This document shows, in pieces, positions 1 through 12,640 of a stretch of DNA of 64,000 bases (position 1 is its first letter; every line of letters begins with the position of its first letter). The stretch comes from Chinchilla lanigera (taxonomy: Eukaryota; Chordata; Mammalia; Rodentia; Chinchillidae). The position numbers and the translations under genes were made by a program. Location of the stretch: positions 18,388,641 to 18,452,640 of the forward strand of contig NW_004955417.1 in NCBI RefSeq assembly GCF_000276665.1. The letters are read 5' to 3'. The notes below the pieces were generated by a model. It made no database searches. It was given only the letters and a program-made list of their open reading frames with translations, and was not told where the DNA came from.

Positions 1-924
1 GAAACACAACTATTGACAATAACTTTCATTTTCTCTTTGCCTTTGAGGAACAGCCAGAGTCACAAGCTTCTAGCTCCAGTGAATAGATGGACGAGGCTCC
101 ACCACAACGTTCTCGCAAGCTTACCTTTCCATTGGGTGGCACACGACAGCACCATCAACTGCATTTTTTAAAATTTCATCTCATAAACACTTCTAGAACA
201 GTTTCAGAAAACAGAAGATAAAAATTATTTGGATCAACAAACTGACAAAATTCCTTGTCTTCTTACTAAGTGGCCTTAAAATTCTTAAGCAAATGAACAA
301 ATGAAAATGATAAGACCCATATATTTAAGGTCTCTTGGGTAAAGTGAAAGGTTAAAATATTTAATCAACTACACAAAAAATATTGAACATATTAAAATAG
401 CTCATATTTAAGAGTAAATTAATTAATATTCAAAATCAATTTAAATGTAAATAAGTTTTATGAATGAACTGTAAATTAATATGTTTTCTTAGGAAGTAAA
501 GGCACTGGCACATCTATGACTGTCAACACATTGTCATTGGTTACTGATTGGAGGTCTGTTACCTGTGTAACATTTCCATATTTTTCCTTAAGTGTTGATC
601 TTTGCACCTGTGCCTTACAGTTAAAGTGATTCTGCTCAGAATATCCTGCTTCTTGTTTGCACTTCTAATACCACTCCTGAATTCTGTCAGGTTTTTAAAT
701 ATTTTCCAGGATCCATTCTCAACAAAATGGTAATTTCACATAAGTGTCACAGAATTTTAATACACATCATTTGGTTCAGTAAAGAAGATATTAACCACTC
801 ATTCATCCATACATGGTGGTGGATAGAAAGAGTATCATTCTTTAAATGCAACTAAGAATAGATTTGACATTTATCCTTCCAGGAAAATTATCTAAATAAG
901 CTTTCCCCCCCAAAATACAAATAC
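1..924. other. AT-rich non-coding DNA, nothing recognised
   Basis: No open frame of note, no SINE boxes and no clear L1 or LTR signature. The first 130 bases are slightly richer in GC than the rest. It may hold repeats too diverged to recognise by eye. Confidence 0.5.
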
Positions 925-1480
925 CTTTAGAAGTACATGAAAAAATATCCAAATCACTAATCACCATTAAATTACAAATGAAAAGAACCATGAAATAGCA
1001 CCTCACTCCAAGTGGAATAGCTATGATAAAAAAAAAAAATAAATAAACTAACAAATGTTAGCAAGGATGAAAGGAATGAGGAACTCCACACCTGTTTTGG
1101 GTAATGTAAAAGAGCGTAACCATTATGCAAAACAGCATGAAGATTCTGTTAGAAAATTAAGACAGAACTACCATATAATTCAGAGATCACACTAATGGGT
1201 ATGAATTCAAAGGAAATTAAATCCATATGTAGAAGTGGCATCTGGACCCCATGTTTATTGCAACACAATTCACAATAGCCCAGAAATTGAAGCAAACTGT
1301 TTCTATCAACCTATGAGCAGGCAAAGAAAGTGTGGTACAAACACACAATGGTATCAGTGCAGTGCTTAGAATGCTCCAGATTCTGACTAATGAGAGAGCA
1401 GAAGTAACGGCTACAATCTTGTTAGAAATAATGAGAGAAGGCAGCATGAGAGTGAGTACAAACCCACTATTTCTCCTAAG
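925..1480 (+). mobile_element. L1 3'-end fragment, old
   Basis: The order of phrases matches the conserved L1 ORF2-end/3' UTR region: the 'aatcactaatcaccatta' phrase, a cacctcactcc phrase, then 'ccatgtttattgcaaca' and 'attcacaatagccca'. It is a 5'-truncated, heavily mutated copy in the sense direction with no open frame. The A-rich run near 1028-1040 is internal. Confidence 0.7.
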
Positions 1481-2005
1481 AGGTTAAGTACATTCCATAA
1501 TTATATATGTTGACTGCACTTAATACGCTGCATCCTGCTTAGTTTGCAATAACTCCTTCATTTTAGAAACACCTCTTTGTCACATCTTTCTAAAATCATT
1601 TAAGTTTACTGTGAGCTCACAGGATATGAAATGGGGAGGAGGAAGGAAAGACTATTCAAACACAGTATTTCAAGTGAAAATGTACCCAAGAAGCTCGTAA
1701 GGTTTTTTTTTTTTTATTTTGCCACCCTGAAATACAACTTTTAGAAATATATTTTTAAATAACTAAGAGTTAGATATAAAAGGAAGTAATAGTTTACAGT
1801 TTCACAGACTTTCTATCCTATTCTTCATCCTCGGCTTTTTTTTTGCCAAGTGACTGATAAGAACAGAACTAAATTTTACATCAAAGAGTAATGCTTGATC
1901 ATTACTTTTTATAAAATGCCTTATGTATTTTCTATGAGACATTGAGAACATACCGTAGTTGTGTCATTTTTAGAACTACTCAAGCTAATAGAATCTCTAC
2001 ACTCA

Positions 2006-2103
2006 GGGGCTGGGGATTTAGCTCAGCGGCAAAAAGTGCCTGCCTGGCAAGCGCAAGGTCGTGAGCTCGCTTCCCGGTACCGGAGAAAAACCAAAAAAAA
2101 AAA
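2006..2103 (+). mobile_element. ID SINE (tRNA-Ala derived)
   Basis: It starts with ggggctggggatttagctca, which carries the pol III A box, and has a B-box-like region (slightly mutated as gctcgcttcccgg) and an A-rich tail. It is flanked by an imperfect duplication agaatctctRcactc at about 1990-2005 and 2104-2118. An extra AA-type insertion sits after the A box (gcaaaaagtgcc). This is a young insertion with a clear target-site duplication. Confidence 0.9.
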
Positions 2104-2377
2104 AGAATCTCTGCACTCTTATCTGCTCCCTCTTGCATGTCAAACAGAAAGTACTGACCTGGAATCCAAATTTCCAAATCTGTTGTCCACAGATTGTGAG
2201 ATAAATAAAAAATATTGAAATATATTCCATTCTGAAAAGAATTGATAGTTTATAAATATTAAGGCATCTGGATACTTTCAAAATATGGATTTAGTGCATT
2301 GACTGTCTTGTACAAAATAATAATGGGTAAATTCTTTTGAAATTTTGCATAGGAATTTAAGTTTTGGGGGGCATAGG

Positions 2378-2440
2378 GAGCCTACTGGGAATCAAACTCA
2401 GGATCTCATGTCTGCCAGGCAGGGCGATAGCCCCTGCCCT
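2378..2440 (-). mobile_element. Degraded ID SINE fragment
   Basis: The reverse-complement B-box region (actgggaatcaaactcagg) and the 'tgccaggcagg' anticodon-arm phrase are recognisable, but the 5' head is scrambled (cgatagcccctgccc). It is probably an old, partly rearranged ID copy. Confidence 0.5.
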
Positions 2441-4790
2441 TGCAAGTGAATTTAATGTGACTAGTTAATTCACTGATAACATTCTTTCACAATAATGATG
2501 CAGGAAGATTAGGAAATGATAGCTTCAATACAATCTCTTCTCCAAAGTCACAATAGGAATTTTCAAAATGAGTTTATTCCATATTTAACCTGACTCAAGT
2601 CAGACTTGTTACTACTTTGGCCAAAGCAGCACATCTTAATGCTTATTTTGAAGAAAGAAGCCCCTTTTGAAGTTTGCCAAACAATATTCTTATTTACAGG
2701 CACAATTACTTTGTCATAGGTCTGCAGAATGCCAGAGAATACTCATCTGTAAACATGTTTGAAATACCTCAAATAAGAGACTCTGCTTTTATTATTATAA
2801 ACACATGTTATGGGTCAAATGAGATGCTTTAGAATAACTGAAAACAATGATACATAATATCTAATATGTGGGTTACTTTGCATTAAACACCTTGTTTGAA
2901 CTGTATAATTATTCTATATGTTGGTAGTTTGCCCTCTATTATAGATTAATAGATATTTAATCTTTACTTATTTTATTCTGAGAATTTGAGCATTTTTATA
3001 TTGTTTAACAGTTACAATTTCAACAGGAATGAAATAATCTTACAAGAAGGGTGATGGGAAGGTAGGATAGTAAATGAATCCCTGGACACATCGAATACAT
3101 GTAAGATTGTTTTCTAGAAATATTCCTGTTCAATAAAATACCCTACTCATTGGTTGTACAACGCAGGAAAAAACTCATTATAAAGCTGTGTTTAGGCAAA
3201 TGAATTTCAAAACTATCTTCTAACTCTAAAAGAGAATACAGCAAGAAAATTAATCTTAATTTTATGAGAAGACACAATCCATTGAAAGGATGGGACCAGG
3301 ATTACAGATCAAAGGGTAATTCTGTATGATAAATCTGTCAACATGGTTTTGGCAAGGAATTAAAATGTGATCTTTTATAAGTTATCAGAATGACATCCCT
3401 ACTGCACTTCCTCATGTCTACAAGATTGACACAATTTCAGTAGAAAATTTATGGAGATAGAAAGTATAAGAATAGACGAAGAAACCTTGAAAGTCAAAAC
3501 ATTATATGATCAAAAGACCATTTCATCCCACCCTTCCAGTTAATGGTTACTGTATTAAGCAGTGCAGAATTTTTTAAAAATTCATTACTTTAACAGTTTA
3601 TTTGCTAGCTCATGTGTAAGCCACTAAGAAGATAAATGACACTCAAGTGTCATAATTTTACAAGATAACAGGGAGGAACTCTAGCATAAAGGTCATTATC
3701 CTCATCCCTTACCTTCCACCATCCATCCTGTTCTAGAAGTTGATAGCCATAAAGGGGAAAATCAAGGAATCATGCTGAATTCTCTTCTGGAATCTCTGTG
3801 AAAAGTCCAATTTCAAGACTATTTTTACTTTCTAGTTAAATCTGCTTCCTTGTTATAGATCAAGGCAGCTGTTTCCTTAGGGGCTATCACCTGGAGATTC
3901 TGTTTGGCTCCTGGAAGCTGCCCACATATCCTTGTGACATAGACCCCGAAGGCAGCTCATAACACTAATACTTGCTCTCTGCAAAATCATCTAGAATGCA
4001 GCACTCTCAGTTTCCCTTCTGAATTTAATTACAGAAAAATCTGTGCTATTAAAAGATTTATGTCATTAGCTTAGGACTAGCCAAATAAAAACTTTTTCTG
4101 ATAGATAAAGACTCCATAGAGCATAACCTGATCACAGAAGGAAAGTTTCTAATTTTAATTGCATGGTTGTTTATCTGCAGTTATTTCTCTAGAATGCCTC
4201 CTTTTTGTCACATAAAAATACTGTACTTGGATTATATGTGTGTGTGTGTGTGTGTGTGTGTTGAATGTACATGAATCCTTCCCGTTTAAATTGTGCATGA
4301 TTTTACCTTTGGGAAATCACAAGTTTTCCATAATTTTTTTGTTCTGTGGGATGCACTGGCTGATACTGGTGTGAATTATTATAGCCTGGTTAATCCTCTC
4401 CAGTCCTTGTGATTTGTTTAGAGCCAGATCATCTAATGGGGTTAAATTGTTTTCCTGAATGAAACCTAGAAATAAAGCTGTCATTTGATACAGACTGTTA
4501 AACTGTGAGCTACCACAAGCCAACCCATGATGAGAATATATCTGATAATGAATGTGACACTGAAGAAATTAATCATGAGACAGAAAGAGAAAGGGTGAGA
4601 TTATTCAAACTCTATTATTCAGTATGAGCTCTGATATACAAGTAGGAAGCAACTAGCTTCCCAGAATTTGGATAAAATGATATCTCTATGTATAATTTAT
4701 GTTAGATTTATCTACATTTTAACAGATGAGACAAAACACTAGAGCATTGCTAGATCAGGCACTTCTTTCTATTATTTGAAAGAGACAAAA
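2441..4790. other. AT-rich non-coding DNA with one (TG)n tract
   Basis: About 2.3 kb without a convincing gene or complete repeat. Apart from the dinucleotide tract at 4237-4261 I see only AT-rich sequence with stops in every frame. Confidence 0.5.
4237..4261. repeat. (TG)n microsatellite
   Basis: Uninterrupted TG dinucleotides, about 12 units. A simple repeat of the usual mammalian kind. Confidence 0.95.
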
Positions 4791-4960
4791 AAAGAGACAG
4801 AGACAAAAAAAAAAACCCACAATAAAAATGATACAGAATTTCAAAACAAGATGATAGGAAATTAACAGTGGTTGTTATATTGCATATTGTTATGTTTAAA
4901 GTAGTAGCTCAGATTACCAGGTAGAAGCATGCAAAATTGATCAAACAATATAAGCACTAA
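4791..4960 (+). repeat. Copy 1 of a recurrent L1-associated module
   Basis: It contains 'aaaaatgatacag', 'caaaacaagatgatagg', 'gtggttgttatattgcat' and 'attgatcaaacaat' in that order. The same order recurs near 18.2, 33.8, 50.5 (inverted) and 56.0 kb. It has no coding capacity. It is probably a 3'-UTR part of a rodent L1 lineage, but could be a separate short interspersed repeat. Confidence 0.65.
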
Positions 4961-4964
4961 CGGT

Positions 4965-7660
4965 TGCTTTTTCACTGCCTGTCAAACACGGCTGACTCTG
5001 TGTGTGTGCTCTCCCTCCTACCGTCCCCAAATGCCACTGAAATCCACTCAGGTCTCTCTTCCACCAAGCCGTAAATGCTGCAGAATTCACAGCCTGGAAA
5101 GAGACCTTCTGTGAAGCTGCACAACTGGGACACAGGATCACTGGGGGTGGAGAAAACAACACAAATCAGCTCTATTTCCCGCTGGCTCCCATAAACCACC
5201 GAAATCTCAGATCAAATTAAAACCCAGCAAGCAGGAGCATGCCTTTGACCCGGAAGTAGAAGGGGCAGAACAGTGCACAGGTGCAGGTTTGCCACCTCCT
5301 GCCGGATGACAGGGGGCCGCTGAGGTGACTGGCTTCAGAAAGCCTGGAGAAACTGGGACAGAACTGCAGAGGAAGGAACTGGGTAGAGCCAACCGCAGCG
5401 CCTCTGGTTGACTCCCAGTGTAAAACTCAGGTTGTTACAGCTGAGTCCAAGGTGGGCTGGGGACACCCACCATCATGCTGAGGACTCCAGAGGCTTTGCA
5501 AGTTTGTGTGCTTCTGTTTGTGTTTTGTTTGTGTGCTTTCTAATTTTTCTATTTTTTCTTTTAGTAACAGGTCTTTGTATCTATGATTCTATGGTCATGG
5601 CTATGTATATAAATTTTCTACTGCTGCTGGTAAAATACTCCATGTAGTTATGCCTGCTTCAGAGGTTGTTTCCAGTGTTTTCTACACTTGCTTGACAGTT
5701 CAACAGTTTGATACCAATAGCTCTATTTCTCCTCTCATCTGCTGTGTACAGCTTATCCTTTACTTACCTTATTTTCCTCCTCATAACTTCTGTTTCTTGG
5801 CTTCTCCCCCTTAGGTATTTTATTTATAGTTTTCCTCTATCTACCTTTTATGCATAAACTATTAAGATTAATCTAAGTACAATACTATTATAACATCGCA
5901 CATTCAGTTTCCCCTCACCCAGGATTATTTTCCAGGATTTCTATAGTTAGTGTATATGTTAGGTTATTAACCAGATTTGCTTTCTCTGCATGATTTTTCT
6001 CTCTCTACTTAAACTCACTCCACCGTTCCCTTCCCTTAGTTTCTTTCTCACGTATTTCTCAGTATCCCTACCTCTCTCCATGTTATCTGGCATATAAAAA
6101 CTACTACAAAATCATAATTTGTTTTCTTTTTTTTCTATTCTGGCGTGTATGTGAGGGTATATGTCTATGAATAACTGTATATGAGTGTTAACTGGGGTTA
6201 GTGTTTCCACACTGCTTTGCATTGACCTGTCACATTTTCACTCATCAAAGATCATTGCTTAGGCCTTTAAACATAGGATCTCTGCTAAATTATAGCTTGT
6301 ATTCTGCCTGCATAAAAAGTCTTACTTTCTATTTCTAAACCCCTCCCTTACGCTCTTTCTTTCACCTCACACATATCTTCTCTAATCCCCTCCACTCCTT
6401 CTGTTCTTTATGGATATAAAATATCATTAAAAACCACATTCTCTTCTTTTGTTTCTCTATTATTGTTTCTTTTTAATCTTTTGTTTTCTCAATTTCTCTT
6501 ATATTTAAGATTACTTTTTCTTTCTTCTTCTATCTCCAGTTAATCTTCTACCTTTAATAATTGTTCACATTCTTGGTTTACTGAAAGAATAGTAGATTTT
6601 CTCAACAAGTTCTAATTTTATATTGATATCTAGTTGGCACTTGGCATGTTTTATATTAATTTATAGTTGGTACTTTGCCTGTACTTTGCATGTCCTACTG
6701 TTACCATTCAATTCCGTGGATCTCTATCAGAAAGGCAGAGTTTGCCAGCCTAGTTTATCTATCACAGTCAATACAAAAAATTACCAAAAGTTTGGGCATT
6801 TAAAATGTATTGATACTTCTAAAAAGAAGTATAACTATCTCTTAAGTACATAAAAAGTGCTCAGCATCTGTTGCTTTAGGGTAATTGAAATCTAAGCAAC
6901 ACTGACATTCCATTTTAATCTAGAATGAAAGAGGACCCTAATCAACAAATCTGGGGAGGTTTGAGGGGAAAAGAGATCCTTTTATGTTATTGGTGGAAAT
7001 CTAAACTAGTACAACCACCATAGAAATAAATGGAGATTCTTCAGAAGAATTAAAAATAGAAATTCCATTTCACCTAGTGTACATCTCCTAGTATCTTCCA
7101 AAAGAGGTAAAGTGGGGCTGGGGATTTAGCTCAGCGGCAAAGCACCTGCCTGGCAAGCACAAGGTCGTGAGTTCGGTTCCCGGTACCGGAGAAAAACCAA
7201 AAACAAAAAAACAAAAAAACAAAAAACAAAAAAAAGAGGTAAAGTCACTTTATTACATCATACAGGAGGCCTATTGTGCTTATACAAGTACAATTTAATG
7301 TAGCTGAGTAATGGAAACAGCCTTCATACTCAGTAACAGGTAAGTGAATAAAGAAAACAAGAAAATGTGTTACATGTACACAGCAGAATATTTCTCATAA
7401 ATGGAGTCATTTGTAGGAGCATTCATAGATCCGGAGACTATATTGTTAAGTGCAACAAATCCAAACATGGATGGTTAAATATTGCATGGTTTCTCTTATA
7501 TGAGATCCCCTAAATATACATAATTTAAAGAGTAAAATTAAGAAAGACAAAAGGAAATAAGGAAGTAGACATTTTGAAGAGGAAGAAGAAACCTGGGGAA
7601 GTAAATTTAGAGGGTAAAATAGTATCAGAATTATTATTTTAATGCATTTGTATTATGCAC
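4965..7660 (+). mobile_element. L1 with 5'-UTR-like and 3' segments, no visible ORF2
   Basis: Positions 4970-5480 are GC-richer and contain 'gaactgggtagagcca', close to the gaactgggtggagcccacc phrase of the primate L1 5' UTR, plus an 'atctcagatcaaatt' phrase also reminiscent of it. Positions 5480-6600 are pyrimidine-rich, as upstream of ORF1 in old L1s. From about 6850 the sequence is the usual L1 3' end (acttctaaaaagaag, tatagaaataaatgg, attgcatggtttctcttata). About 4 kb of ORF2 is missing, so this is either an internally deleted L1, a half-L1-like element, or two abutting fragments. An ID is inserted at 7114. Confidence 0.5.
7114..7232 (+). mobile_element. ID SINE inserted in L1 3' end
   Basis: Near-consensus young ID with A box, B box (agttcggttcccgg) and a tail of repeated aaaaaac units. 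It is bounded by a perfect 13-bp duplication aaagaggtaaagt (7101-7113 and 7233-7245) lying inside the L1 3' end, so it is younger than that L1. Confidence 0.95.
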
Positions 7661-7941
7661 CACAAATATATGCTAATAGTTTTTTGCTAAAAAATACATT
7701 TTAGTTGAAATGTAAATCTTCATTAATTTATTTGTTGAGGGATAAATTTTATATTTTAACTTGAAATTAGTTACTGGGAACAATAAAGTGAATTAGATTA
7801 AAAATGGTATGAGAAGAAATTTTAGCCTCCATAAAAACTGATTTTCGTGGAACGAAATAATAGCACAAATATCACCTACTTCTATGTTAATTCTATGTGG
7901 AACATAATGCATAACCATTGCACTCAAAATTGCCATTCTCC

Positions 7942-8441
7942 TTAGTTACATTTTCACAGCCTTTTTTTTTTGTTATTTTTTGGTACTGGGAATCAAACTC
8001 AGGTCCTTGTGCTTACCAGGCAGGCACTGTGCCACTGAGCTATATCCTCGGCCTCATTTTCGCTGCTATAACAAAATACCCGACACTCACAAGTTATAGA
8101 AGGAACCTTTCACTTAGTGTCAGTTTGTGGAGGTTTCCGTGCATAGCTGTCCCCAAGGCCAGGTGGCAAGGCAGGAAGACAAAACAGAGAAGAAACAGCT
8201 CATGGCATGGGAGGCCAGAGCTAGAGAGACAAATCAAGAGAAGACAGCGATAGACTACTCCAGGACACATGCCAATGACCCACCTCCTCCCAGCAGGCTT
8301 CACTTCCCAAATGACATTTGGCTACAAGCTCGGTGGACTAATCCTCTGCTGAACAGCATACCCACATGAGGTAATCATCTCCAAAAAGCCTACCCATGAT
8401 CTCATGGGGCCTTAAGGGAACATCTAGATATAAATCAAACA
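7942..8441 (-). mobile_element. ERVL-MaLR-type LTR, interrupted by an ID
   Basis: On the + strand it reads ttagttacattttca, then (after an inserted ID) gctgctataacaaaatacc, a 'gtttgtggaggttt' phrase, a cacctcctcccagcaggc phrase, and a 3' part ending near 'atataaatcaaaca'. That is the reverse complement of the MaLR/MLT1-type LTR layout. It is non-coding, and the open frames inside are chance. Confidence 0.6.
7958..8054 (-). mobile_element. ID SINE, older subfamily
   Basis: T-rich start, then reverse-complement B box (actgggaatcaaactcagg), taccaggcaggcac and gagctatatcctcggcc. The motif cattttcRc occurs on both sides (7949-7957 and 8055-8063), consistent with a target-site duplication inside the LTR. 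Confidence 0.85.
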
Positions 8442-10734
8442 CTCTTTAATGTAAATATGTTAAAACTAATGACAAACTAGGAAAATATTTCTTATTTATC
8501 CTAAGTTCAAAGATGAATGTAAGAAGACTTCAAAACTCTTTAAGTAGCCCAACATTCCTACTAAAAATATAAATTAAATGAAAAATGAATCACAGAGGAA
8601 AATACAGCAAACTTGACTAACAAATTGTCTTGTCATTCTTAGGTGATGCTGCCCAAGTGTGTGAGTTCTCCGGATATTGCTTATGTTGTTGAGCTCTCCA
8701 CCAAAGAGAAACCATCACAATTGTGTCAGCACAAACTTACTATGACATTGCAGAATAATTCCCACCTAATGGTGTAGTATTCATAAGTAGAAGTGTGTGT
8801 CTGGTTAGGTTTGTCTTCATTTTTTCTACCAATGCTTCCTGAAGTGGGAGTTTTGCATAATGTCAAAGGGTCTGCTTTCTGTGCTTAATCCAATAGATGC
8901 ATCCTTAGGAAATCGGAATTATGACAGTTACCTACACTATAATCATGCAAGTGGAATTGGGCTGAATGTAAGTGTATAGTTCTAGTAAGCATCACATTTC
9001 CAGAGATGCTACAGAAGCAAAAATATACAGGTAGACCATGCTTCTATAGACCTAGAACTAGATAATGTCAAAACTATTTTTTTAAATACTAATTTTGTAA
9101 CTCAATTGCAGATGTTTGTCATCTGTGTTCTAACTTTTTAAATTGTTTTCTCTCAGATTGTGTCATTTTGAAGTAAGTGTTAATTTACTTGACAAGGCTG
9201 CTTCAGATAATATCTTTTATTGAACAATATTATTTAAAGATTTCCATGACTCTCAATGAACGAATTGTTAAAAAAAATCATCTATTACAGAAAATATGCT
9301 TGAATAGATCATTGAAATCATGATTAATATTTTTCATAGAATACTGACTTAAATCCTCTCATTTATTTTCCATAAGTAGACAAAAATCAATTTTTCAAGG
9401 TTTTTTTTTGTGTGTGTGAAGTTTAAGTTTATAGGAAGTTCTTCCTAATTTATTACATTACTTCATAATTAATTAAAATGTCATTTTATGTTATTTTAAT
9501 ACTTATGGGGAAAGAAACACTGAGAGATGAGAATCTCATTACCAAGGAATTTTGTAAGCTAATTAAAATTTACTTTTGTATTAGATGAGATGAATCAAAA
9601 ACCTGCATACAAATTTTTAGAACTATTCGAGCATAGTTTGCAAAAGAGAAACCAAGAAGTTTTTAATTAAAAATTCAGTAAGTAGTCGATAAAGAGCTCA
9701 AAATTATAGTTGACTGATGATACATTTTGGCCTACGTACTCTCTGTAACAAAAGAAATAAAAATATATACATGAATTAATGGGAAAGAAAACCAAAGTTC
9801 AGAGAGAAAATATAAGGGAAATAAAACATTCAAGTGACTTTCATTTGCTTTTAAAATTTTGTTTTGTTTTCTTTAAATATATTTAATTTTAACTAATGAT
9901 TTTATTAAATAATTTTCTGTACAATAACTGAGATGATGGTAACATGAGAACGATGTAAAATCATAAATTTATAATAACATGCTTTTCAATATTATTATGA
10001 AACGAAGAAGAGAAGTAGAATGAAAAATGCAGGTTGTTGTAAGCCTAGGGTTATTTTATCCTTGAGCAAAAATATTGAGATATTGCTTGTTCTTTAGTGA
10101 AGAATTTGTTTATAAAGAGTTTGAGGTGGGCAGTACAAATCATGTGAGCATGAAGCATGAACGGTGAAAGTGAATAAACATAGACAGAATCATCTCATTT
10201 AAATAGAAACCACGGCATGATTTACAGCAACAATCAAGCTGTCATGCGCGGTTCAGTGCGCAACTGCAGGATCTGCTTTTGTAAGGTGATGAAGCATTTC
10301 AGTACAAGAGCGGGGAAGGATCAAGGACCAATGGTGTACCTGGTCTGCACTGTCTTTTTTGTACACGTGGTCACTGTATTGAGGCCCACTGTACCTGATT
10401 CCATCCTCACACTGAGGATTTTCTGAAAATACATTAGAAGCTCGCCTATATAACAGTTGGTCTCTTGGATTTGAAATGTTGACTGTGAGACATTTTTATT
10501 CTCTATGATGGGTCCATGAACGGAGATCAGGGCTGAGTTTGCACTAGGATATGAGTAAAATTAATAAGTGATAATGTTCAGCAGAAAAAGCTTTTCAGAT
10601 GTTTATTGTATTATGCAGGTAAATTAGGGAAAGTGTAATAGGGTCAAGGTGAAGGTTGAGTCCTGCTAAAACTGGTTGATAGAAGAATTTAAAGGAGGGA
10701 TGATTACAAATCTGGATAGGATGAACAAAATTGG
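8442..10734. other. AT-rich non-coding DNA, nothing recognised
   Basis: About 2.3 kb with no complete repeat I can name and no plausible coding frame. A 69-codon frame at 10217-10426 has slightly higher GC than its surroundings but no recognisable domain, so I treat it as chance. Confidence 0.45.
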
Positions 10735-10846
10735 CAGATACGTAGTAAAGAATCCTTAATCAAGCAACAATGGGAAATATTAACAGTCTGACAGATACGT
10801 AGTAAAGAATCCTTAATCAAGCAACAATGGGAAATATTAACAGTCT
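10735..10846. repeat. 57-bp-period tandem duplication
   Basis: A 55-base unit starting cagatacgtagtaaag and ending aacagtct occurs at 10735-10789 and again at 10792-10846 with no mismatch that I can see, separated by two bases. The flanks are otherwise unremarkable. The perfect identity implies a recent duplication or an assembly artefact. Confidence 0.95.
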
Positions 10847-11229
10847 TGGAATGGAAGGGGGAATGCAGATGGAGCTGTCAGAATTTAGCTGGAATTATAC
10901 CTGTACATGTACACCTCTGGCTTGTTTGTAAAAGGTGGTAAAAATTATAATCTAACTTATTTCTTATCATTGTAACTCTTACTACCACTTGCTTCTACCT
11001 GAAATTAACTATAAGAGAAAGGCCATGTAAGAACAATTAATGCAACATGTAAAACTCAAACATGAAAGACACAGAGACATGCAGAGAACCAATCTGGCAA
11101 AACAAAAGGAAACTCAAGCCAGTCTATCCACTTGTCTTATGGATACACTCTGACATTCTGTTAAATGGAAACCTTTTTCTCTAAATCTCAAAGCCAAAGA
11201 GCCCTATTAGACACTACTGCACTTTACAG

Positions 11230-11420
11230 TGATGTCAGTCCACATGTATTCCTATCCTTGATTGAGTTGTAGCTACAGCTCCCCAAAATGCTGAATTCTT
11301 AGACCCTGCGGACTACAAAAATGGCTCATTTAGATTAGGTCTTTGCAGAAAAAATCAAATTAATATGAGATCATTTGTTTCTTAATCAAATATGACTTAT
11401 ATTCTTATATGAAGAGGGAA
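11230..11420 (+). mobile_element. Possible MLT1/MaLR LTR fragment
   Basis: The phrase aggtctttgcagaaaaaatc followed by 'aatatgagatcattt' resembles the 'gggtctttgcagatgtaatc...gatgaggtcat' segment of MLT1-type LTRs. Only this part is recognisable. Confidence 0.4.
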
Positions 11421-12059
11421 ATGTAAACACAAATAAATAGTGTGCCCTGTGACTACACAGAGGAAAGATACCTTTTCAAGGACTGTTGAGGAAATACAAT
11501 TAAAATCTGCTTCAAACCCCCAAGTCCCCTCCAAAAAGATAGTAGAGAAAAAAACATGTTTCTTACTAAATAAATGCAACACTAGAATGCGGTATGCATC
11601 AGAGGCAATCTGCTAAGACATGCAGAGACAAAAAGAAATCCCACCTTTTGAAAGAGCCAAGCATATAATACCTATTAGATACATGATGTCAAGATAAATA
11701 ATAATATTCTTCAGGTAAGAAGACTTGACACTACCATTTTTCACATATAGTTCATTCCAACTTCGCCTGGCAATTTGGGTGACCTTCAGTTAGTGAAGTG
11801 ACTTTACCCAGAAGAAAAACAAGCCTTCCATGTCTTTACGACAGGTGACAGTTTTGCACTATGGAGAGAGGCTGCCATTGAATTTCGGATTTTACCTCTC
11901 CGCACAGATTGGAAGATAAGGATGCAGTTTCCTTGGATGGTGACATTTCAAAGACATAATATGGACCCCAGGGTTTTGAAAAGGATATTCTTGCATCTTA
12001 CAACTGACCAAAAGCTTATTTTTCCCTAAATATCTATTTAAACTTAAAAGAGAAAGTAT

Positions 12060-12640
12060 TTACCATTTGCTTTGCAAACAAGCTCCTCTTAGAAAAATAA
12101 TGGGAAGGAATTTCTTTTCTTCAGACATGAGCCTTTCACTTTTACACTTTGTTTGTCCTTTCCAGACTAAGGTGTACATTGGAGGAATGATTGGCAGGTA
12201 GGCCAGCAAACTGAGGGCAGCTCTGATGGTGGGTGGCTCCATCCAATAAGCTTTTAACCCAGACCCTATAAAAGCAAAACGAGGAGGAAATTCTGCCTGC
12301 ATTTAAATTTTCCTTCAGCTTGAGTTGGTGCATCTTTTACTACTGCAATTGGCTGTGGATTTGAGACTTGTTACTTTGTGTTCTCAATGCAGATTCATAC
12401 TAATAACTCTCCAAGGAGCTTCCAGGCCTTTTGTATCCAGTTTGCCACGCATCATTGGTCCTTCTTGTTCTGTGGTTTGCTGAATCTGGGCAGCTACTGG
12501 GTGCTCTGGCTGTCCAGCAAGCAGATGGCTACCATGATCTATACCACCTCTGATCTTGTCTAGTCGATCTTCTTGGGTACTATTCTTGTTTTTGATGCTC
12601 CTCTGGAGAAACACTTGCCCATACATTGTGTAGCAAAAAT
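12060..12640 (+). mobile_element. Ancient interspersed repeat, LTR-like
   Basis: The succession ccatccaataagc, ctataaaagcaaaac, gaggaggaa, then a 'ctgtggtttgctgaatctgg' phrase and finally cctctggagaaacactt parallels a common mammalian repeat ending in 'tctctggagaaccctgactaa'. A CCAAT-like and a TATA-like motif lie near 12245 and 12270, but they fall inside the repeat and are not evidence of a host promoter. Confidence 0.45.

Noticed and set aside
2006..2103. tRNA-Ala gene, because the sequence starts like a tRNA and has A and B boxes
   Set aside because: The same sequence recurs on both strands with A-tails and target-site duplications; it is an ID SINE.
7918..8369. Coding frame of 111 codons plus two overlapping frames
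   Set aside because: They span an ID SINE and a MaLR LTR; the first residues are read from the SINE.
12240..12280. Host promoter with CCAAT and TATA boxes
   Set aside because: Both motifs fall inside an ancient repeat whose relatives elsewhere carry the same motifs.
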